Shown one piece after another: positions 1 through 6,924 of a stretch of DNA of 15,766 bases. The notes under the pieces were generated by a model. The model saw only the letters and a list, made by a program, of their open reading frames with translations. It ran no database searches and was not told the origin of the DNA. Source of the stretch: a bacterium. Its GTDB lineage: Bacteria; Cyanobacteriota; Vampirovibrionia; Obscuribacterales; Obscuribacteraceae. The stretch lies in contig JAUIJG010000074.1 in assembly GCA_030431355.1 (NCBI GenBank), forward strand, positions 1-15,766. The letters run 5' to 3'. Both the position numbers and the translations under genes were made by a program. Each line of letters opens with the position of its first letter. Positions within the stretch are counted from its first letter, which is position 1.

Positions 1-54
1 TCGTGACAACTCCCCGGCTTTCTGAAAATCCTCCAGTGTGGCGTTCTTTCAGCC

Positions 55-60
55 TATAAT
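55..60 (+). promoter_or_regulatory. Candidate -10 box upstream of the membrane kinase
   Basis: A perfect TATAAT lies 38 nt before the ATG at 99. No good -35 hexamer is visible at the usual 16-18 nt upstream, so this would be an activator-dependent or weak promoter, or a chance match. It overlaps the in-frame TTG at 60, which argues against that TTG being the start. Transcription would begin near 67. Confidence 0.4.
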
Positions 61-98
61 TGAACGATTGGTCTAGAAGGAAGCGAAACACCAGAGCC

Positions 99-1898
99 AT
101 GGACGAAAGTCTTTTTGCCGGTAGATATAAGAGGTTGTACAAACTCGGTCAGGGTGGCATGGGTCAGGTGTGGCGATGCAAAGACACTTACCTGGATATA
201 GATGTTGCCCTGAAGCTTCTTTTGAAAAGCGACTCGGAGGATGCTGCCCGGCGCTTCCAGGCAGAGGCTCGCTCCCTTGCGTCCTTAAAACACAAAAACA
301 TAATCGGAATTTTGGATTTTGGTTTTAGTGATGACCAGGAACTATATATGGTTATGGAATATTGTTCCGCGCCGGATCTGGGAGAACTTCTCAAACAAGA
401 AGGTAGGCTGGAGGTTGATCGAACTCTGGCTATTGTCTGCCAGGTTCTGAATGGATTGAGGCACGCCCACGGGGAAGGATTGGTGCACAGGGACATAAAG
501 CCATCCAATATTCTGGTATCCGAGGATGAAGATGAGCTGGTGGTCAAATTAGTGGACTTCGGTACTGCGCGCTATGCCATGGCCGGGAAGGAACAGTCCC
601 TTACCGGAACAGGGACTATTATCGGCTCTCCTTTATATATGTCCCCGGAGGTGGCAAGGGGCCAGCCTGCCGACGAACGCTCAGACATTTATTCCCTGGG
701 CTGTGTCCTCTTCCAGGCGCTATCAGGAGATTGTCTCTATAGAGGTGAAACTGCGGCTGAGACTCTTATGCTGCATATGAACGCACCGTTGCCGCCCTTT
801 CCCGATGAGCTGGATCCCCTTTTGCAGGAGATTGTAAGTTCTTGTCTGGCGAAGGAGCCTGAAGAGAGGATTCAATCTTCCGAGGAGCTTTTAAAGCGAT
901 TGATCTCCTATTCGGACAGTTTAAACGTGGAAGACTTCCCGAAGACCGAGAACATCAACACCAGATCAGGGTCTGGAAGGATGTTTGCTGTTATCGTCGC
1001 CTTATTGATTGTTATTCTGGTGGCATATCCTTTTTATTCTCAATTATTTGATACCAGAGATGCGTTGGAGTCTGTACCAGCCGAGCCGGGGGTGCTCACC
1101 AGGACCTTAGATCTCTCTCCTGAGGAGTTGACCTCCAAAGCCCACATAACTTTGCGGGATGATTCGAGTCATAAGGCCAGTAAAGATGTTGACGATCAAT
1201 TTGTGAGAGCTTATCTGGCCGATCCAAAAAACAGGGACACAGGACTCTGGAGTCTCAGTGACACCCAGGTCTCCAGCACGGTGTTTGAGTATATAGATGT
1301 CAGTGCTCTTAGAGGCTTATACATAGATAGAACGGGAGTAGACGAAAAGTTATTCGACTACCTCAAAGATGCAAAGGATCTGGAAAGCCTTGAGATTCAG
1401 GGCTGTAGCTCCCTTTCGCCCGAGGGGCTCGCTAAATTGAGCGGGCTTCCGAAGCTCCGCAATCTAGCTGTAACCGTGGGTGATGACTCAGAAAAGTGGA
1501 TGGATGCTATCTCAGGATTTAAGCATCTGGATAGTCTCACTATAGATGGGAACTTGAAGCCGGGAGATCTTCTCAAGCTACAAGGGCTTCCCGTGTTGGG
1601 GAGATTAGTCCTTGAGAAATCAACTCCCGAGTTAATTAGAGAAGCGGATCAGTTAAAAGTTTTGACTTATCTAGGTTTACGGGGAGAGCTTAGCAAAGAG
1701 ATCTTAAAAACGCTGGCCGCGTGTAAGATAAAGACAGTGGACATCTCGATCTGTTATGTCGAGCCTCTCTACTATGACACTGAATTCAATATCGTTACGG
1801 GACCGGAGGCTGTCATTCTTGCAAAAGATATTGACAGAAAGATTTTGCAGCGATTGCGAATGCGCAACCCCCGGGTTAAATTCTATAAAGCCGGTTGA
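99..1898 (+). CDS. Membrane Ser/Thr protein kinase with leucine-rich-repeat C-terminal domain
   Basis: This is a Hanks-type (PknB-like) Ser/Thr kinase of 599 aa that phosphorylates protein Ser/Thr residues in the cytoplasm. Kinase domain, about residues 10-275: glycine loop GQGGMGQV near 17-24, ATP-anchoring Lys39 in ALK, catalytic HRD 130-132 followed by IKPSN, DFG 153-155, and SPE 182-184 in place of APE. All key residues are present, so it should be active. One hydrophobic segment at about 295-317 is a membrane anchor. The C-terminal part beyond it (about 402-552) carries leucine-rich-repeat-like units, e.g. LESLEIQGCSSLSPEGL, and is probably extracytoplasmic, where it may sense a ligand. 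A TTG start at 60 would add 13 residues, but it overlaps a -10-like box. The ATG at 99 sits just before the kinase fold, although its Shine-Dalgarno (AGAAGG near 75) is too far away to be convincing. Family assignment is firm; the ligand and substrates are unknown. Confidence 0.93.
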   Translation: MDESLFAGRYKRLYKLGQGGMGQVWRCKDTYLDIDVALKLLLKSDSEDAARRFQAEARSLASLKHKNIIGILDFGFSDDQELYMVMEYCSAPDLGELLKQEGRLEVDRTLAIVCQVLNGLRHAHGEGLVHRDIKPSNILVSEDEDELVVKLVDFGTARYAMAGKEQSLTGTGTIIGSPLYMSPEVARGQPADERSDIYSLGCVLFQALSGDCLYRGETAAETLMLHMNAPLPPFPDELDPLLQEIVSSCLAKEPEERIQSSEELLKRLISYSDSLNVEDFPKTENINTRSGSGRMFAVIVALLIVILVAYPFYSQLFDTRDALESVPAEPGVLTRTLDLSPEELTSKAHITLRDDSSHKASKDVDDQFVRAYLADPKNRDTGLWSLSDTQVSSTVFEYIDVSALRGLYIDRTGVDEKLFDYLKDAKDLESLEIQGCSSLSPEGLAKLSGLPKLRNLAVTVGDDSEKWMDAISGFKHLDSLTIDGNLKPGDLLKLQGLPVLGRLVLEKSTPELIREADQLKVLTYLGLRGELSKEILKTLAACKIKTVDISICYVEPLYYDTEFNIVTGPEAVILAKDIDRKILQRLRMRNPRVKFYKAG

Positions 1899-2747
1899 TT
1901 ATCTTCTTTGATTAACCGCTTCGCTCAAACCTTCGGCAAAATCTGTGGCGCTGGCAAAGCGTTCATCCGGACTTTTGCTCAAGGCAATATTAAAGAAGGG
2001 CAGGAGATAGCCGGGCACTTTTCCTTCTAGATAAGGAACGTCTTTGGCATGCATTCGCATCATCTCTATGGGGCTTTTGTGCTCAAAAATTTCTCTTCCC
2101 GTAAGCATCAAGTAGAGCAGGCAAGCCAGTGAATACAGGTCTGATCTGCCGTCGATTTTTTTGCCCATGATCTGCTCCGGGCTCATGAAGCCTGGCGTAC
2201 CGGGAACCCAGCCGGTCTGGGTGAGCTTCTCTTCTTTGGTATCATTGGGGTTTTTAGCGAGACCGAAGTCTAGAATTTTTACTGTTTCATCGGGATTGCC
2301 GCAGTCTTTGAGCATGATATTCTCCGGCTTCAGATCGCGATGAACAATCCCTTGTTTGTGGGCGTAGTCGAGTCCCCGGCAGATATCGTATGTAATATCA
2401 AGGGCTCGTTTCTGCTCTAGCGGCTCATAGGTTTCGGTAAGTTGGGCTATGGTTTTACCTTCGATGAGTTCTATTGCCATAAAGGGGATTTCATCGTCGT
2501 TCAACCAGAAGTCATAGAGCTGGCAGATGTTGGGATGATTCAATTTGCTTACTAAATTGGCTTCCCGTTCGAACCTTTGTCTGTGAATTTTTTCTGACTG
2601 GGAGACAGCCATCACTTTAATGGCTACTTTCTGACCCGTATCGGTGTCGTGTCCTTCGAATATGGCGCTAACGCCACCTTTTCCTATCAGGGTGTTTATC
2701 TTGTAATGACCACCCGCGGTTGTTCCTATCAGATCAATAAAGCGCAT
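1899..2747 (-). CDS. Soluble Ser/Thr protein kinase
   Basis: A minimal Hanks-type Ser/Thr kinase of 282 aa that is almost entirely catalytic domain. Glycine loop at 21-30 (IGKGGVSAIF), Lys44 in VAIKV, HRDLKPEN from His136, DFG 160-162, activation-segment GTPGFMSPE ending near 201, and RSDLYSL in subdomain IX. No transmembrane helix or added sensor domain is present, so it is probably cytosolic and either acts downstream of another kinase or recruits partners. The glycine loop has Val-Ser-Ala where PknB-type kinases usually have Met-Gly-x-Val, a mild deviation. ATG start; a purine-rich AGAGAG lies about 8 nt upstream. Its TAA stop (1899-1901) directly abuts the TGA of the convergent kinase, leaving no room for a terminator. 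Related to its neighbour by family but clearly divergent, so not a recent duplicate. Confidence 0.94.
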   Translation of the reverse strand: MRFIDLIGTTAGGHYKINTLIGKGGVSAIFEGHDTDTGQKVAIKVMAVSQSEKIHRQRFEREANLVSKLNHPNICQLYDFWLNDDEIPFMAIELIEGKTIAQLTETYEPLEQKRALDITYDICRGLDYAHKQGIVHRDLKPENIMLKDCGNPDETVKILDFGLAKNPNDTKEEKLTQTGWVPGTPGFMSPEQIMGKKIDGRSDLYSLACLLYLMLTGREIFEHKSPIEMMRMHAKDVPYLEGKVPGYLLPFFNIALSKSPDERFASATDFAEGLSEAVNQRR

Positions 2748-2796
2748 TTTTAGAACTCTCTTGTCTCAATGGAGATTCAGTTTACCATGTGCTTGT

Positions 2797-2812
2797 GAAC
2801 TGTTCGAACGTT
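2797..2812. promoter_or_regulatory. Overlapping palindromes in the kinase / hydrolase divergent region
   Basis: Three overlapping symmetric elements occur in 16 nt: GAACTGTTC (2797-2805), GTTCGAAC (2802-2809) and AACGTT (2807-2812). They lie between the divergent genes starting at 2747 (minus) and 2861 (plus). A TATATT at 2812-2817 immediately follows on the plus strand and could be a -10 box. An operator controlling one or both genes is a reasonable guess, but the symmetry is short and could be chance. Confidence 0.25.
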
Positions 2813-2860
2813 ATATTTGAGGGCTGGTAGAATTAACAAGACCCTCAAATGGAGCATTAA

Positions 2861-3646
2861 ATGCCCTATCCACCTGGCCTGGAGAATTCCAAAAGACCCG
2901 CTCTCGCCAGAGCAGTGGAAGACGATGTTGTCCTTGTGCGCAAGAAGGATAAGAAGGCGGAAAATTCCGCCAGAAAGGGCGATTTCTTCTCTGATTTGAA
3001 ATCCTTGAAACTCAGCCTCAAAGAGGGAAAGGATTTTGATATTAAGGTCGTTGATAGAGGTAGCCCCGTGACGGTGGTCTCTCCCCACGGTGGATTTATA
3101 GAATTCGGAACCTCCCAATTGGCTCGTAGCCTTGCGGAGCATGGTTACAACCTCTTTGACTTTCGCGGGATTTCTCAGGCAGGTGCCAGAAGAGGGCATG
3201 TTACCTCCACCCGTTTCAGGGACCCTCGCCTTATGGGGCTCCTGAAAAAGAGTCGAGTATGTGTGAGCTTTCATCGCATGAGAGACCGGCATGATATCGC
3301 CTATCTTGGCGGCAATAATAAGAGTTTGAAACGCCTGGCCGCTCTGTATTTGCGTCGTAGTGGTTTCAACTGTGATACGGATCCGCCCAGGCTCAAGGGA
3401 AAGAGCAAGCTCAACTTCGTCAATCTGGCGGAAGAAGAAGGATTGCAGGTGGAGATACCTGTTTCCCTGGCCCGGCAGTTAATGCCGGGGCTTGATGACG
3501 AACGGAAGGCCAGTCTCTCCGGTTCTCAAACAGGTGCTTCTTTCAAGCTTCCTCGCTTCCAATCGCCCCGCTTTGAATTGTTCATACAGGCAATTTTTTC
3601 GGCCGTTGATCATTATCTTAGTGGTGCTTCTGCCGAGCAATACTGA
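2861..3646 (+). CDS. Poly-gamma-glutamate hydrolase family protein (PghP-like, zinc peptidase)
   Basis: The 261-aa product resembles the phage PghP / Bacillus YmaC-YndL-YjqB family (DUF867), zinc-dependent hydrolases that cut gamma-glutamyl amide bonds in poly-gamma-glutamate. Seen: VVSPHGGFIEFGTSQLA at 72-88, with His76 and Glu81 as likely zinc ligands; NLFDFRG at 97-103; GHVTSTRF at 112-119; and VSFHRMRD at 135-142, with His138 as the third candidate ligand. YLGG follows at 148-151 and VEIP (Glu198) near the end. The family usually has His-Gly after the third ligand; here it is His-Arg. There is an extra N-terminal region of about 60 residues, rich in Lys, with no signal peptide, so the protein looks cytosolic. 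ATG with GGAG 6 nt upstream gives a firm start. It probably shares a transcript with the L,D-transpeptidase gene 62 nt downstream. The substrate here is unproven: gamma-glutamyl links also occur in peptidoglycan stem peptides. Confidence 0.72.
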   Translation: MPYPPGLENSKRPALARAVEDDVVLVRKKDKKAENSARKGDFFSDLKSLKLSLKEGKDFDIKVVDRGSPVTVVSPHGGFIEFGTSQLARSLAEHGYNLFDFRGISQAGARRGHVTSTRFRDPRLMGLLKKSRVCVSFHRMRDRHDIAYLGGNNKSLKRLAALYLRRSGFNCDTDPPRLKGKSKLNFVNLAEEEGLQVEIPVSLARQLMPGLDDERKASLSGSQTGASFKLPRFQSPRFELFIQAIFSAVDHYLSGASAEQY

Positions 3647-3708
3647 TTGTAATCCGGTAGAATTTTTTCAAGGTGCACTATTTAGAGTTTTCAGAACTTT
3701 CGAGGACA

Positions 3709-4485
3709 ATGGTCAGGCAATCCGCATTTACACTTTTTCTTCGTATCTCTCTTATCGCTCTTGTATTTTTCGGCTTTTTTCTAAATGCCGATGAGCTCTA
3801 TGGCAAGGTTAGGGCAACTTCCAATCGAATCGCTTCGAAGCTTAAAAAGAAAGTGAAGAAGCCACGTTCCGTATCGGACGTGATCGCTTCGGTGGGACCG
3901 TCCTGTCGAAAGACCTGGAAAAAGCGATTTAAGAGAGCCAAGATTGAATATCCTCCCCGGAAGCTTCTACTCATCGGTCTCAAAGATGAAGAGAAGCTGC
4001 TCATTTTTGCCGGCGAGAGTGAGGATGGACTGAAAAAAGTGGTTGAATACCCGATTCTCGGCAATAGTGGTACCACCGGTCCCAAATTGGAAGAAGGCGA
4101 TTTTCAGATGCCTGAAGGCTTTTATCGAATCTCGGCATTCAATCCTAATTCTAGCTATCATCTCTCCCTTAGAATCGATTATCCGAATGAGGAGGATCGT
4201 CGCCACGGCAGAGAAGACGGTCGCAAAAAGCTGGGTGGGGATATTATGATCCATGGTAAAGACTGCTCCATAGGTTGCCTTGCCATGGGAGACGAAGCGA
4301 TTGAAGAGATTTTTACCCTGGTGCATGATACCGGTCGTAGTAGCACGAGGGTGATTCTCTCCCCTTGCGATCTGACATCGCGCAAACCAGTTATTGATAT
4401 GAAAAAGCAACCCAAATGGGTGCCCGACTTATACAGAAGACTAAAGAGAGAGCTATCTACCTATCTTGGAGCGCCATCGGCTTGA
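3709..4485 (+). CDS. YafK/DpaA-like L,D-transpeptidase family protein, secreted
   Basis: The 258-aa product belongs to the YkuD (L,D-transpeptidase) superfamily and looks most like the YafK/DpaA branch, which in E. coli detaches Braun lipoprotein from peptidoglycan; other YkuD enzymes make mDAP-mDAP crosslinks. Evidence: GPKLEEGDFQMPEGFYRI and NPNSSYHLSLRIDYPN blocks, then IMIHGKDCSIGCLAM with His182 and catalytic Cys190, the usual HG-x4-S-x-G-C arrangement. A hydrophobic segment at about 6-25 serves as signal peptide or anchor, so the enzyme should work in the periplasm; no lipobox is visible. A basic stretch KLKKKVKKPR follows. An earlier in-frame GTG at 3673 has no Shine-Dalgarno and would put 12 extra residues before the signal. 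The ATG at 3709 has GAGGA just upstream, though closer than ideal. It follows the gamma-glutamyl hydrolase gene by 62 nt. Whether it is a hydrolase or a transpeptidase cannot be told from sequence. Confidence 0.85.
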   Translation: MVRQSAFTLFLRISLIALVFFGFFLNADELYGKVRATSNRIASKLKKKVKKPRSVSDVIASVGPSCRKTWKKRFKRAKIEYPPRKLLLIGLKDEEKLLIFAGESEDGLKKVVEYPILGNSGTTGPKLEEGDFQMPEGFYRISAFNPNSSYHLSLRIDYPNEEDRRHGREDGRKKLGGDIMIHGKDCSIGCLAMGDEAIEEIFTLVHDTGRSSTRVILSPCDLTSRKPVIDMKKQPKWVPDLYRRLKRELSTYLGAPSA

Positions 4486-4495
4486 GGTCGGGTTT

Positions 4496-4543
4496 TTAGA
4501 TCGAGCTTTTAGAGCGAGCTTAGATCGCGGCTAGATAGCGACC
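4496..4543. repeat. Four imperfect 11-13-nt tandem repeats between convergent genes
   Basis: Units TTAGATCGAGC (4496-4506), TTAGAGCGAGC (4509-4519), TTAGATCGCGGC (4520-4531) and CTAGATAGCGACC (4531-4543) follow one another. They fill most of the 45-nt gap between two convergent genes, and the last overlaps the stop codon and final codons of the minus-strand gene. No terminator-like hairpin with a T-run is seen here. Confidence 0.5.
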
Positions 4544-5337
4544 AGCTTTTTAACGCCTTTTATCTTGGACTGTTGCAGCATGATATACAGCTCCTGGCGC
4601 ACTTTCTCCATCTCCAGGGTCTTTTCATAGATCTTAAGGGCGGATGTTGCCATCTCCACCGAATTGTCCGGGTCGTCATCCAGCAATTGGCTCAGTTTGT
4701 CTATCTCTCCATCGACTTCGGCGATGGATTTATCCAGTTTTGCCCACTCGCTGTTCATTCTGGGGGCGATGTCTTCGGGGACGAGCAATTTCCCTGTTTC
4801 CTGTGAATTGGTCTGGGTGTCGGCACGGAAGAGCTGCATGATCGGCTCAAATGTAGCTATGTAGAAAAATATCCAGGCGGAGCGGGGCTTTAGATATTTT
4901 TTGTTGCTGTCGATATCACTGGACGTAATTTCGGTGGAGCCGGTTGCTTCCCTGCAATCAGTGAGAACCGGTTCTAGTCGAGTGCATTCGTCGAAGATAT
5001 GAATGGCTAGTTCCTTGAGCTGCTTGATGGCATAGCCTGAATCCCGCAAAATGGTAAAGTCCAGGACGGTATCTTTGCCGCGTCTGTTCTTTTCCGACTC
5101 CAGTTGTAGTTGATTTCCGCTTCTTTGGGTCGATGAAGCGCTGGACGAGTTGTATCCGGCATATTTGTTGTCCGTCTTCTCATTAACCTCTGCGGCGAAG
5201 GCCGGCTGATATGAGCTGGCACCAAATGTGATGGCGACAACAGCTATGGCTAAACCGACTTTCTTTTTGTGGTAAGTACCTTTTTTCGTCATCTGCATCA
5301 TCATTTTACCCGTCTTGCCTGTCTTACTTGATTTCAT
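4531..5337 (-). CDS. Secreted helical protein of unknown function
   Basis: I do not recognise this 268-aa protein. A Sec signal peptide is visible: basic KKK, hydrophobic core VGLAIAVVAITFGA, and a cleavage site AFA|AE after residue 48. It is unusually long if the first ATG is used; the Mets at 12-14 and 16 would give a normal signal of 33-37 residues. None of these starts has a clear Shine-Dalgarno, so the start is uncertain. After a Ser/Asn-rich linker (about 62-75) the mature part is predicted mainly helical by eye, with charged heptad-like stretches near 195-262 (e.g. KLDKSIAEVDGEIDKLSQLL). It contains two Cys (at DECTRLEPVLTDC) that could form a disulfide. It begins 3 nt after the stop of the LolA-like gene, so the two are almost certainly co-transcribed and perhaps translationally coupled, which suggests a shared envelope role. 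Confidence 0.82.
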   Translation of the reverse strand: MKSSKTGKTGKMMMQMTKKGTYHKKKVGLAIAVVAITFGASSYQPAFAAEVNEKTDNKYAGYNSSSASSTQRSGNQLQLESEKNRRGKDTVLDFTILRDSGYAIKQLKELAIHIFDECTRLEPVLTDCREATGSTEITSSDIDSNKKYLKPRSAWIFFYIATFEPIMQLFRADTQTNSQETGKLLVPEDIAPRMNSEWAKLDKSIAEVDGEIDKLSQLLDDDPDNSVEMATSALKIYEKTLEMEKVRQELYIMLQQSKIKGVKKLVAI

Positions 5338-5340
5338 TTT

Positions 5341-6057
5341 CTACAGCTCGAAAAGCTTGTCATCTAGTCCTGGATTAAGTTTGAGGTTTTTGATCTTCAC
5401 GTCTGCGAAGAGTTTCCCGTTCTTGTATCTAATCCATTCCACCGGCATACTTGTGCTTGGATTTACAAGTACTCGGTCCATTAAGAGATTGCCTGATTTA
5501 TCCATAAGATCGAAAACGAGCAGATTCTGGCTATTGATGGTTACCGGGCGGCTTGATACCACTGACTGGAATCCGCTCGAATTTTCCCGGGCTAACTGTC
5601 CCATAACAGAAAAGAGATCCGATTTGAGAACGCTACGACCGCTTGCCGTATTGAGAAGTCTCGAATTCTCACTCAAGGTCATGGTCAGTCCAAATAAGGC
5701 TGGTCCTCCTTTTACCCTGACCTGACCGTCTTTTCTTCGGACGACTACTGTTCCGTTCTTTCTGCCCGATGCTGTCACCAAAATTCTAATCAGATGATTC
5801 CGTTTGTAGAAAAACTTGCCTTTTTCAACTTTGGGTTTTCCACCGGGACTTTTATATGTTTTGACTTCGGAGTCGAATATGTAGTCGTTCAGTCTACCTA
5901 TCTTAGAAACGATTCCCTGGATGAAGCTCTTTCCGTCTTTGGTTTCGGAGACAGAGCTTTTGATGGAAGCGCCGGATTGAACGTCTAGATTGCCGGCTGA
6001 AGCAGGGACTATCGAAAAGCCTGAACAGCAGAGGATTAGAGGTAGGAGGAAAGCCAT
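5341..6057 (-). CDS. LolA-like secreted protein (DUF1571/LolA fold candidate)
   Basis: The 238-aa product has a clean Sec signal peptide (MAFLLPLILCCSGFSIVPASA, cleavage before GN at about 22). Its mature domain is rich in alternating beta strands. The pattern resembles the LolA / DUF1571 superfamily of periplasmic lipid or lipoprotein carriers: an early helix (FIQGIVSKIGRLNDYIF), a strand ladder with GKFFYKRNHLIRIL, and a C-terminal VKIKNLKLNPGLDDKLFEL, close to the usual 'v.i..i.lNpgl.d.lF.l' ending. The fold assignment is by motif and not certain. The frame stays open to an ATG at 6142-6144, which would put 29 residues before the signal peptide. I chose the ATG at 6055-6057 because AGAGGT lies 6 nt upstream and the signal then begins at Met1. 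That Shine-Dalgarno is also one arm of a hairpin. It is first of two genes, with the helical secreted protein 3 nt downstream. Confidence 0.75.
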   Translation of the reverse strand: MAFLLPLILCCSGFSIVPASAGNLDVQSGASIKSSVSETKDGKSFIQGIVSKIGRLNDYIFDSEVKTYKSPGGKPKVEKGKFFYKRNHLIRILVTASGRKNGTVVVRRKDGQVRVKGGPALFGLTMTLSENSRLLNTASGRSVLKSDLFSVMGQLARENSSGFQSVVSSRPVTINSQNLLVFDLMDKSGNLLMDRVLVNPSTSMPVEWIRYKNGKLFADVKIKNLKLNPGLDDKLFEL

Positions 6058-6063
6058 CTTGCT

Positions 6064-6079
6064 ACCTCTAACCAGAGGT
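6064..6079 (-). promoter_or_regulatory. Hairpin covering the Shine-Dalgarno of the LolA-like gene
   Basis: On the minus strand ACCTCT, a 4-nt loop GGTT, and AGAGGT form a perfect 6-bp stem. The second arm is the Shine-Dalgarno of the ATG at 6055-6057, 6 nt away, so folding would hide the ribosome-binding site. The stem is short and only moderately stable, so it could tune translation or act as a temperature-sensitive switch. It could also be chance. Confidence 0.45.
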
Positions 6080-6339
6080 TTTTTGCTCCGGATAATGGGA
6101 AGTATTCGTGCTTTTGTGAGATTTGGTAGCAAATTCATTCTCAAAATGTTTGTCGTACTTGCAGCCTCCCATTCTATTCTCTTGGCTATTGATTCGACCA
6201 GCCCCGACCGAATTTTAAGGGTCGTTTGCCGGCTATTTTATTTCCGAACCGGCACTAAATGGGGTTCTTACGTAGTCCTTTCGGAAAATACAATGATGGA
6301 TGGTGCTACAATTGGACTCTATGCCGGAGAATTCAAATT

Positions 6340-6873
6340 ATGCCAATTAAGAAGTCCATAACAATTACCTTGATGGCACTGTTCGCTATGGCTGGCCTGA
6401 CTGCCTGTGGCGGCGGCGGCGGTGGTGGCAACTGGGAACAGGTTGAACTTCAAGGGATGAGCACTACTTTTACGATGCCCAGTGGATTTAAGCATAATAA
6501 TCTTGGTAAGGGCTATCAATATCAAGGGAAGATGGAAGATGCCGTCTTCCGGATTGTTGTATACCCGCGAACTAATACTGAACAGGATAGAGCCCAGGGA
6601 ATTACCGATGACTACAAGGTTTCGGAGTTCGCCAAGCAGATTATGACAATGGTCAAAAAGAATGTCGGCAAAGATCATTCCCTGGAAATGAGATACGATG
6701 GCATCGTTCAGAACGAGAATGGGTATACCGTGCAGTACACAGTGGCTGCTGATGATCGGACTGTTTATGATCGTTTTTACATAACTCCTCAGGCGATCTT
6801 CATGGTGGAAGCTTCCGCCCTTGATCCGAAAAACAAAGATATCGCAACTTTCTACGAGAATTTCAAACCCTGA
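6340..6873 (+). CDS. Small lipoprotein of unknown function
   Basis: The 177-aa product is a membrane-anchored lipoprotein. It begins MPIKKSITITLMALFAMAG with lipobox LTAC, lipidated Cys23, then a run of seven glycines as flexible linker. The mature domain of about 145 residues has an alpha/beta pattern that begins with a strand pair (MSTTFTMPSGF) and ends FYENFKP. This recalls the PsbP/Mog1/DUF1795-type fold, in which 'F..P..f' opens and a conserved F closes the domain; that resemblance is a guess. The frame remains open upstream to 6259, but the signal peptide and GGAG at 6326-6329 (10 nt spacing) support the ATG at 6340. It is transcribed divergently from the LolA-like operon and stands alone, facing the convergent DUF4388 gene 51 nt downstream. 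TACAAT at 6307-6312 is a possible -10 box without a clear -35. Confidence 0.85.
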   Translation: MPIKKSITITLMALFAMAGLTACGGGGGGGNWEQVELQGMSTTFTMPSGFKHNNLGKGYQYQGKMEDAVFRIVVYPRTNTEQDRAQGITDDYKVSEFAKQIMTMVKKNVGKDHSLEMRYDGIVQNENGYTVQYTVAADDRTVYDRFYITPQAIFMVEASALDPKNKDIATFYENFKP

Positions 6874-6924
6874 TTCTGCCGGGCTGAAAATGTTTTGATT
6901 AGTGGCGCTGAATATGGTGCTTCT

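Noticed and set aside
60..62. TTG start for the membrane kinase
   Set aside because: Overlaps a perfect TATAAT and lacks a Shine-Dalgarno; the ATG at 99 is preferred.
188..547. 119-codon open frame on the minus strand inside the membrane kinase gene
   Set aside because: Lies wholly antisense to a clear kinase domain; Ser/Arg-rich composition typical of a shadow frame.
2797..2805. LexA (SOS) box in GAACTGTTC
   Set aside because: Gram-positive-type LexA boxes have four bases between GAAC and GTTC; here there is one.
2777..3292. 171-codon minus-strand frame opposite the gamma-glutamyl hydrolase
   Set aside because: Overlaps the conserved HGGFIE region on the other strand and shows no domain.
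3967..4410. 147-codon open frame on the minus strand opposite the L,D-transpeptidase
   Set aside because: The plus-strand frame carries the catalytic HG...SxGC motif; the minus frame has no recognisable features.
6227..6254. TGCCGG ... CCGGCA inverted repeat between the LolA-like and lipoprotein genes
   Set aside because: Six-bp arms with a 16-nt loop and no T-run; too weak to call a terminator or operator.
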